From: Glandiceps talaboti
Taxonomy: Eukaryota > Hemichordata > Enteropneusta > Spengelidae
DNA length: 64,000 nucleotides
Assembly (NCBI RefSeq): GCF_964340395.1
Contig: NC_135561.1
Span: 20,001 to 84,000 of the forward strand
Direction: 5' to 3'
A program made the translations under genes and the position numbers. How positions within the stretch are numbered: the stretch's first letter is position 1; every line of letters begins with the position of its first letter. Shown here one piece after another: positions 12,301 to 24,300 of the stretch. The notes under the pieces were generated by a model. The model had not been told where the DNA came from. It worked only from the letters and a program-made list of their open reading frames with translations, and searched no databases.

Positions 12301-15300
12301 CCTTGTCTCTGATCAGAAGTTACGTGATTTACAAAAGACTACTGCTCAATGTGAACTTTGACATTTGTGCAAATAACTCAAATTTAACATGATGGTTTGA
12401 ACCTCAAATGAGTAAGAGCTTAAATAGATTTACTTATACCATGCATGAGCCAAGTTGAACCAAAAATATGGAATATATACTTTGGTTGTTCTATGTCATG
12501 ACAACACACATCTATGTCATGACAACACACGTCTATGTCATGACAACACGCGTCTATGTCATGATAACGTGCGTCTATGTCATGACAACACACGTCTATG
12601 TCATGACAACACGCGTCTATGTCATGATAACGTGCGTCTATGTCATGACAACACACATCTATGTCATGACAACACACGTCTATGTCATGATAACGTGCGT
12701 CTATGTCATGATAACGTGTGTATTCGTCACTGGTTCTGCTGTGTTCAAAATATGAGTCAAAATGTCCAACCATTATTTCTCCCAATTTTTCTTTCAGCCG
12801 GGAAAATACTGGTGACCTAGGTCACTTGTATTTTTCTTGGCTGAGCGAAATAAATATTTGGGAATAACATCCAAATGTATCATGTTTCTCACTTAACACA
12901 CAAAAAGCATTCACCTGGATGGGCATGCTTATTTGATGACCACCAAACTATAAAATGCTCCCAGTGATGACAATTTTGAAGATAGTAATATTTCTAACAA
13001 TGTGACTGTTTTTCAATTCAGTTAAAAAGTGGAACACCACCAAGTATCAATTGTACTGACCAGAATGGTAACACACCATTACACAATGCTGCATACCGTG
13101 GTCAGAAAGAAGTGGCTGTAACTTTACTACAGAATGGTGTTGACCCAACTCTGAAGAACCACAATGGACAGACAGCTCTGGACCTGGCAAGAACACAGCA
13201 AATGAAACAACTACTAGATGTCAAACCTGTTAAAGAAATTATCAAAGATGTCTTGAGATTTGAAGGAACATTGCTGAAAAGAACAAGACTATTTGGTTGG
13301 AAACAGTATTGGGTGGTACTGGAGAAGGGTGTTCTGTCTTTCTTTAAATACAGGTATGTAGCCTACCTATAGACTTGAAAGACTAATGCTACTAGTACTA
13401 CACTATTCCACTATCCTGAGTGATATTTTTGATTTTTTAAGATTTTTGTTCATCTTCAGTTAAGCTGGTATTAAGTCATGCTCCGACACACACATAACTT
13501 GTGCAAAACATTACTTAAATTTGAATACAATCTGACGTTCATTAGTCGGTGATCCTAATTATGTATTCATCATGTGACCTGATGTAAATATGTCTAATTA
13601 TGTATTTGACAATCATGGTCTAAGGCGGAATGCCATTCTAGACCAGTTCAACTGAAAACTCATTAGGTAAGAGGGTGAGCGACAATTCAAAAAATCAAAA
13701 TGTCAGTTAGTATAGTGGAATAGTGCAGTGTTTTTGCTAAGGGTGGCAAGTAGGAAAATTTACTGCGGTTCCCATGTCATTTTACCTGGGTTCCCAAACA
13801 AAATTACTATAGACTTTACGGGGAAACACTGCCATCTTTCTCCCTTTCTGTTACCGGGGTTCTCCAGTCTTATCAAGAACACTAATGTAGTAGCTACAAG
13901 TCTACAGGTAGGCTGACAGATATGATGTGTATGCTCTCTATTTGACATCATATATTGATATCACATGCAGTCCCAATCTGGTACTACCCCATCTAGTGGC
14001 AGCAAATGTAGAGGTTCTAGGTGAAAGCTTTCGTAATTGTTTTTATATTTGCACTTGTGTAAAATTGGTTTTAAAAAAATTTCAGAATCAGATGGTTAGT
14101 TTATTCACAACCCATCACTATAGATCAAGTAGTTTCACTATAGCCCTGGAAAAATGCGACTTTGATGAATTTTGTAAATTTGTACAGTGCTGGCTAATAA
14201 ATGTTAGACTCACATGAGTCCAAAATACATTGACCATTCCAAATGGTCAATGTCATGGTCATTATATGCACAAAAAAGTGGAAATAGGCTATTTTTCTTC
14301 ACCACTTTGTGCATAATATGGGTGATTTTTAAGGTCTGTGGCTGGAAATTCCAGCCAACCACAGAGACCTATGAACCATCTCTGGTTTGTGGCTTGAAAT
14401 TCCAAGCAACCACAGAGACCTATGAACCAGCGATAGTTCATGGCTGGAAATACCAGCCAACATCAGACACTTATGAAATTCCAGTTAACTTTATATGGTG
14501 AAAATGAGAACAACTTTGTCAAAAACCTAACTTTTAAAGTGGGTCATTATGCCTTTGAAAAGGTCAATGTATTTTGGACGAAAATTTAAGATTAAAATAA
14601 AATAAAATAATAAATTTTAAGTGTATATGTTGTATTTGAATTTTGATCAACCTACTCTTGTGAAATGTTGGGCAGTAGTTACTGACTTCACCAATTTTAA
14701 CAAGTATATTGTGTGTCTTTTCATGTATGTACCTTGAAAGATTTGTTGTTGTTTGCTGTCCACCACATTGCTGTTGTTTACACAAAGATTTCTTGTTGTT
14801 TGCTGTCCATCACATTGCTGTTGTTTACACAAAGATTTGTTGTTGTTTACACAAGCGAGAGCAATGTGATGGAGCATAAGCAAATCAATTCTTTTTTTCC
14901 TGTTGTGACGTTTATCCACACAGAGCTGATGCAACATCAGGAGTGAGACGGCAAGGTTTTAAACATCTGACACTTGCAGAAGCCAAGGTAAATTACAATT
15001 ACCGTCATTATGTCTGCTTAAACATTATGTTTCAATAGTCCATGATACTGGCTTTCTTTGTTGACATGTTATTCCTGAATAGCACTCCCTTGTGGCCAAA
15101 TTAAACATCTTTATCTTTATCAATTACAGGAATATGATGTAATAGAAGTTCATTCTTTCATATATGTAGCAAAATTATCATGATTATGTCTGCTTATTTA
15201 GTCCCCCAAAGGGGGAACTATTACAATGGGCTCCGCCCGTCTGTGCATCCGTTGATCCATAATGTGTGACTTCTCAGACATGCAATATATCCACTTTCTT

Positions 15301-18300
15301 TCAGACCTGTCACAAAGGTGATATGGTACATATCGAAAACACTGTGTACAAAAAATCAGGGAGACAGGATTGTAGTTCTATTGATTCGGGTATGGTATAC
15401 CCTCTTCCATCTAAGTACATAGGATGTACATACTGATACCCTCTCCCATCTAAATACATGTAAGATGTACATACTGATACAAATTTCACCCTCTCCCATC
15501 TAAATACATGTAGGATGTACATACTGATACCCTCTCCCATCTAAATACATGTAGGATGTACATACTGATACCCTCTCCCATCTAGGTACATGTAGGATGT
15601 ACATACTGATACCCTCTCCCATCTAAATACATGTAGGATGTACATACTGATACCCTCTCTCATCTAAATACATGTAAGATGTACATACTGATACAAATTT
15701 CACCCTCTCCCATCTAAATACATGTAGGATGTACATACTGATACCCTCTCCCATCTAGGTACATGTAGGATGTACATACTGATACCCTCTCCCATCTAAA
15801 TACATGTAGGATGTACATACTGATACCCTCTCCCATCTAAATATATGTAGGATGTACATACTGATACCCTCTCCCATCTAAATACATGTAAGATGTACAT
15901 ACTGATACCCTCTCCCATCTAAGTACATGTAGGATGTACATACTGATACCCTCTCCTATCTAAATATATGTAGGATGTACATACTGATACCCTCTCCCAT
16001 CTAAATACATGTAGGATGTACATACTGATACCCTCTCCCATCTAAATACATGTAAGATGTACATACTGATACCCTCTCCCATCTAAGTACATGTAGGATG
16101 TACATACTGATACCCTCTCCTATCTAAATATATGTAGGATGTACATACTGATACCCTCTCCTATCTAAATACATGTAGGACGTACATACTGATACAAATT
16201 ATACCCTCTCCCATCTAAATACATGTAGGATGTACATACTGATACCCTCTCCCATCTAAATACATGTAGGATGTACATACTGATACCCTCTCCCATCTAA
16301 ATATATGTAAGACGTACATACTGATACCCTCTCCCATCTAGGTACATGTAGGATGTACATACTGATACCCTCTCCTATCTAAATATATGTAGGATGTACA
16401 TACTGATACCCTCTCCCATCTAAATACATGTAGGACGTACATACTGATACCCTCTCCCATCTAAATATATGTAAGACGTACATACTGATACCCTCTCCCA
16501 TCTAGGTACATGTAGGACGTACATACTGACACCCTCTCCCATCTAAATACATGTAGGATGTACATACTGATACCCTCTCCCATCTAACTACATGTAGGAT
16601 GTACATACTGATACCCTCTCCCATCTAGGTACATGTAGGATGTACATACTGATACCCTCTCCCATCTAAATACATGTAGGATGTACATACTGATACCCTC
16701 TCCAAACTAAATACATGTGAGGTGTACATACTGATACCCTCTCCCATCTAAATACATGTAAGATGTACATACTGACACCCTCTCCCATCTAAATACATGT
16801 AAGATGTACATACTGACACCCTCTCCCATCTAAATACATGTAGGATGTACATACTGATACCCTCTCCCATCTAAATACATGTAGGACGTACATACTGATA
16901 CAAATTATACCCTCTCCCATCTAACTACATGTAGGATGTACATACTGATACCCTCTCCCATCTAAATACATGTAGGATGTACATACTGATACAAATTATA
17001 CCCTCTGCCATCTAAATACATGTAAGATGTACATACTGATACCCTCTCCCATCTAAATACATGTAGGATGTACATACTGATACACTCTCCCATCTAAATA
17101 CATGTAAGGTGTACATACTGATACAAATTTCACCCTCTCCCATCTAAATACATGTAGGATGTACATACTGATACCCTCTCCCATCTAGGTACATGTAGGG
17201 TGTACATACTGATACCCTCTCCCATCTAAATACATGTAGGATGTACATATTGATACCCTCTCCCATCTAAGTACATGTAGGATGTGCATACTGATACAAA
17301 TTATACCCTCTCCCATCTAAATACATGTAAGATGTACATACTGATACCCTCTCCCATCTAAATACATGTAGGATGTACATACTGATACCCTCTCCCATCT
17401 AAATACATGTAGGATGTACATACTGACACCCTCTCCCATCTAAATACATGTAGGATGTACATACTGACACCCTCTCCCATCTAAATACATGTAGGATGTA
17501 CATACTGATACCCTCTCCCATCTAACTACATGTAGGATGTACATACTGATACCCTCTCCCATCTAAATACATGTAGGATGTACATACTGATACCCTCTCC
17601 CATCTAAATACATGTAGGATGTACATACTGATACCCACTCCCATCTAAATACATGTAGGATGTACATACTGATACCCTCTCCCATCTAAATATATGTAGG
17701 ATGTACATACTGATACCCTCTCCCATCTAAATACATGTAAGATGTACATACTGATACCCTCTCCCATCTAAGTACATGTAGGATGTACATACTGATACCC
17801 TCTCCTATCTAAATATATGTAGGATGTACATACTGATACCCTCTCCCATCTAAATATATGTAGGATGTACATACTGATACCCTCTCCCATCTAAATACAT
17901 GTAGGATGTACATACTGATACCCTCTCCCATCTAAATACATGTAAGATGTACATACTGATACCCTCTCCCATCTAAGTACATGTAGGATGTACATACTGA
18001 TACCCTCTCCTATCTAAATATATGTAGGATGTACATACTGATACCCTCTCCTATCTAAATACATGTAGGACGTACATACTGATACAAATTATACCCTCTC
18101 CCATCTAAATACATGTAGGATGTACATACTGATACCCTCTCCCATCTAAATACATGTAGGATGTACATACTGATACCCTCTCCCATCTAAATACATGTAG
18201 GACGTACATACTGATACCCTCTCCCATCTAAATATATGTAAGACGTACATACTGATACCCTCTCCCATCTAGGTACATGTAGGATGTACATACTGATACC

Positions 18301-21300
18301 CTCTCCTATCTAAATATATGTAGGATGTACATACTGATACCCTCTCCCATCTAAATACATGTAGGATGTACATACTGATACCCTCTCCCATCTAAATACA
18401 TGTAGGATGTACATACTGATACCCTCTCCCATCTAAATACATGTAAGATGTACATACTGATACCCTCTCCCATCTAAATACATGTAGGACGTACATACTG
18501 ATACCCTCTCCCATCTAAATATATGTAAGACGTACATACTGATACCCTCTCCCATCTAGGTACATGTAGGATGTACATACTGATACCCACTCCCATCTAA
18601 ATATATGTAAGACGTACATACTGATACCCTCTCCCATCTAGGTACATGTAGGACGTACATACTGACACCCTCTCCCACCTAAATACATGTAGGATGTACA
18701 TACTGATACCCTCTCCCATCTAACTACATGTAGGATGTACATACTGATACCCTCTCCCATCTAGGTACATGTAGGATGTACATACTGATACCCTCTCCCA
18801 TCTAAATACATGTAGGATGTACATACTGATACCCTCTCCAAACTAAATACATGTGAGGTGTACATACTGATACCCTCTCCCATCTAAATACATGTAAGAT
18901 GTACATACTGATACCCTCTCCCATCTAAATACATGTAGGATGTACATACTGATACCCTCTCCCATCTAAATATATGTAGGATGTACATACTGATACCCTC
19001 TCCCATCTAAATACATGTAAGATGTACATACTGATACCCTCTCCCATCTAAATACATGTAGGATGTACATACTGATACCCTCTCCAAACTAAATACATGT
19101 GAGGTGTACATACTGATACCCTCTCCCATCTAAATACATGTGAGATGTACAAACTGATACACTCTCCCATCTAAATACATGTAAGATGTACATACTGATA
19201 CCCTCTCCCATCTAGGTACATGTAGGATGTACATACTGATACCCTCTCCCATCTAGGTACATGTAGGATGTACATACTGATACCCTCTCCCATCTAGGTA
19301 CATGTAGGATGTACATACTGATACCCTCTCCCATCTAGGTACATGTAGGATGTACATACTGATACCCTCTCCCATCTAAATACATGTAAGATGTACATAC
19401 TGATACCCTCTCCCATCTAAATACATGTGAGGTGTACATACAGATACCCTCTCCAAACTAAATACATGTAAGATGTACATACTGATACCCTCTCCCATCT
19501 AGGTACATGTAGGATGTACATACTGATACCCTCTCCCATCTAAATACATGTAAGATGTACATACTGATACCCTCTCCCATCTAAATACGTGTAGGATATA
19601 CATACTGATACCCTCTCCCATCTAAATACATGTAAGATGTACATACTGATACCCTCTCCCATCTAAATACATGTAGGATATACATACTGATACCCTCTCC
19701 CATCTAAATACATGTAAGATGTACATACTGATACCCTCCCCCATCTAGGTACATGTAAGATGTACATACTGATACCCTCTCCAAACTAAATACATGTGAG
19801 GTGTACATACTGATACCCTCTCCCATCTAAATACATGTGAGATGTACAAACTGATACACTCTCCCATCTAAATACATGTAAGATGTACATACTGATACCC
19901 TCTCCCATCTAGGTACATGTAGGATGTACATACTGATACCCTCTCCCATCTAGGTACATGTAGGATGTACATACTGATACCCTCTCCCATCTAGGTACAT
20001 GTAGGATGTACATACTGATACCCTCTCCCATCTAGGTACATGTAGGATGTACATACTGATACCCTCTCCCATCTAAATACATGTAAGATGTACATACTGA
20101 TACCCTCTCCCATCTAAATACATGTGAGGTGTACATACAGATACCCTCTCCAAACTAAATACATGTAAGATGTACATACTGATACCCTCTCCCATCTAGG
20201 TACATGTAGGATGTACATACTGATACCCTCTCCCATCTAAATACATGTAAGATGTACATACTGATACCCTCTCCCATCTAAATACGTGTAGGATATACAT
20301 ACTGATACCCTCTCCCATCTAAATACATGTAAGATGTACATACTGATACCCTCTCCCATCTAAATACATGTAGGATATACATACTGATACCCTCTCCCAT
20401 CTAAATACATGTAAGATGTACATACTGATACCCTCCCCCATCTAGGTACATGTAAGATGTACATACTGATACCCTCTCCCATCTAAATACATGTAGGATG
20501 TACATACTGATACCCTCTCCCATCTAAATACATGTAGGATGTACATACTGATACCCTCTCCCATCTAAATACATGTAGGATGTACATACTGATACCCTCT
20601 CCCATCTAGGTACATGTAGGATGTACATACTGATACCCTCTCCCATCTAGGTACATGTAGGATGTACATACTGATACACTCTCCCATCTAAATACATGTA
20701 AGATGTACATACTGATACAAATTTCAAAGCTTCTCTTCAATTAGCTGGATTATAATTTATGGACAAAACGACATGCAAAAAATTACTTGATAAAGATTTT
20801 ACTAATGCAGATTCAGCACAGAAAGATTTTGAAAATCTGATGACAAATATATCAGATAGAAATCTGAACAAAATATCACCAAAACCAAACCAATTTAAAA
20901 AGAAAACAAACTCAAAACAAAAACAATGGTATGATCAAGAATGATGGTTGATTAGATGTGAATTTCAAACACATTCTAAACTCATTCAAAATCAACTAAA
21001 TAATCCTTTCAGCAGGGAAATATTCTTTGAAATGAGAAAAAAAGAAAGAAGAAAGAATTCAAACAAAACAACGAACAGAAATTGAAAATTTTAGGGGCGA
21101 CACGTCAGCTTTCAGGAACAAATTAAAAAATCTAAACAGTAACTCGTCCCCAGTCATGTTCTGATTTAATTGAACCTAACGAATGGTACAATACTTTATT
21201 GATCTATTAAATTCCAAGGTCTCTGAAAATTCCAAAAATAGCTCTGAGATAATTTTAAAATAAGTGAACTTGAACAAAAAATTTATATAATGCCCAAACA

Positions 21301-24300
21301 TAACCTTGATATTCCCATATCATTTAATGAAATTAAACAAGCCATTAAAACTCTCAAAAACAATAAATCTCCAGCCGAAGATAAAATATGTAATGAAATG
21401 CTAAAATGTGGCCAAACCCAATTAATCAAGCCAATTCATTTAATATTGTATATAGTTCTAATACATTTCTCAGATCATGGAGACTTACTATCATCAATGT
21501 GCCCATACATAAATCAGGGATCAGAATCACTACCTTCTGAATACCTGGGAATTGCAAGCTCCAGTTGTCTAGATTGTCGAGTAGTTTTTCTTTGTAGTAT
21601 AGATTAATTCAGTTTATATCTGTTCTTTGTTTCATTTATTGTACCTTTAATAATCCCCTAGGATATATTACATGTACTAAAAAATAAATAGATAAAAGTA
21701 CACTACATGCATCACTCTTTGACAAGCTGCTTCTGAACAGCGCCCCCTAGTGGTCATCATATATATTATTTTCTCTGTTCAGTTTATGTAGTGTTACTAG
21801 TATATAAGATAACTTTAAGCTTTTTTCCATTCTAATATATCTGAGTACCAGTACTTCCAATCCAAAATTCATACTGTGGCATTGCCTCTCTCCTCTTCTC
21901 AACCAAATATAGAATAAATGATATTATTTCTTGCAGGCCAAACCTGACAATGAATACATATTCAGTGTTCGATATTCTGATAATACAGTACATAACTGGA
22001 CTGTCAACCCAGCCGACTCCTCACAAATCAGTAGACAGGTTGGTCGATGATTTCTTATTTTTTTATCATAAACAATCCTAGTCTACAAACTATCACACTC
22101 TACATGAAGTCTTGTAAAGTTATTCTGTCAAAAAACAACATACAGTGTGTATTTATGTGAATGTTAGAGTAAGCTAAGTCAGGGTAATGGGTATATTTCT
22201 AATATAGTTTTTTTGTATTTTGCATTCAGAAACTGTTGAATGCCATCCAGTTACTTTCTTATGTTTGTATTTTATGTACAGAAATGGGTGCATGCCATTC
22301 AGTCATTTTCTAATGATTGCATTTTATGTAAAGAAATGGTTAAATGCCATCCAGTCAATTTCTAATTTTTGTATTTTATGTACAGAAATGGTTGAATGCC
22401 ATACAGAGTCATATTGAGTACAGTAATCATTACACGGCAGCACAGTCATTTGATGAAGATAACGAAGATGCAGAAGATTTAGTGCCTTTAGGATCTATGC
22501 AAGATGCCTTGCAGGTCAGTATTGGGGGACAAGGGGGTGGTAAGGGGGCAGTTTACTTAAGGGGGAGGAGGGGAGCAGTGTAGATGTAACTCTAATGTTT
22601 GCGAGATGCATTGCGGGTGAGTAATGTAGCTAAGGAACAGTCTTTGAGGGGAGAGGGGCAGTATAGTTAAGGGATGGGGATAGGTGAGAAGTCCAGTAGT
22701 GTGTTTTTAAAGTACTACTACTACTAGTGCACAATGCATTACAGGTAATTATTGGCTTAAGGTGTTGCCTAGTTAAGGGAAGTGGGTAGTCTAGTTGTTT
22801 TTGTCCATAGTACCAGTGCAAGATTTGTGGTTTGTCTAGTTATGGGTGTATTTAGGATCCATACAAGGCAGTACATGCTAGAAAGGGAACTGAGAGGCTA
22901 TATATTAAAAGAATGCCTTTATGTCACAATGGTTGTAATATAATGACATTGACAGCTACAACATATTTGTGAAAACCTTATCTGTCAATCTCTTTTTATT
23001 TGCAGACTTCACATGCTCATCAGCAGGTACTGGAGAGACAAGTGGCTGGTCTGACATCAGTACTAAACAGTCTCATTGAAGAAAAAAATGCTACAAAAAT
23101 TAGTAAGTTTTTATAAAAACTATGTGAACATTGACATAAAGGCATATTCAGCTGTAGTCAATTAAACTCAAGTTTATATTTGAAACTGAATAGAGATTTT
23201 TTATCTCCCCAGTTCTGATTCTTTTACTAAAGTATCAAAAAGGGGTTACATTAAGGTATAATGAAACAAGTCTTCATAGAACACAGTCCCTCCCAAATAC
23301 TTTACTTCTATGTGACTGAATGATGACATGAGTTTAAAAGAAATTTGTGGTAACAATTAAATACTAAATAGTGTCTGTGATATGCGAAAAATGGCTGGAT
23401 TTTGAAATTAACCCTGAAGGTGACAGTCAAGGTCAAGGTCTCAAAAGAGCTTGTACACCTAATGTTATAGGGATAGACACTTGAATGGAGTCTCCATGTA
23501 TTGAAGTAGTGGAGTTATGCAGTAAATCATGATTGTTCACTACAAATATGGCTACCATTCAGTTAAAAGTTATGTGAGCACAAAAAGTAACGCATGTATT
23601 ATATATTTATCTTCTTCCGTCTTGTTCTGCATTACTTTTAAACATTATTAACATATACAAGCGACCTATCGGTCAGAATAGCTCCGCTGTTTTGTTTTTT
23701 TATTTTATTTTTTATTTTGGTGCCATGTAGAAGTGGTTCAGTTCTTCAGCTCTCCACTATGCAGTTTTGTTTTAGCGATGCAATAAAGTGGTTAGTGGTT
23801 TCATATGATGTCTCACTATAAAACACATTTTACACAGAAGTTGCTAATGTATTGTACTTTTATACCATAGTCACCATTTTATAACAAAAATCTACTGTTA
23901 TGAAAAATTGCACAAAATCTCAGAAAAAAAATGACTGGGAAATGCACACAAGAAAAAGAAAAAAAAGAGGATTTTGAGGTTGGCTATAAATAATTCCAAT
24001 GTCTTACAGCTTTAACCCTGGAAAATGTTAATGATGAATGAAATAAACTAGGGATCTAAAATAATTTTGAGGCAATTTGAATTTCAATTTTCTAACAAAT
24101 TTACCAAGTCAACAACATTCAACTTGTACTAGTTGTAGTAGATATATATAGGGAAGAAATGTATTAATCGCCATCTTAGTTTCCGTACGGCTAATCACCA
24201 TCTTAGTTCCCGTACGGCGTATGGCGACAATCCCAAGTACCCGGAAGAGAGTCATTCTCAGCCATACATTACAGTGGTAACACTCCTTCATGTTCGATTA

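Noticed and set aside
12420-12820. 121-codon frames over the 21-bp array on both strands
   Set aside because: They follow from a 21-bp unit without stops; no flanking support.
15397-20727. CRISPR-like array
   Set aside because: Units are contiguous and near identical over their full length with no unique spacers, in an animal intron.
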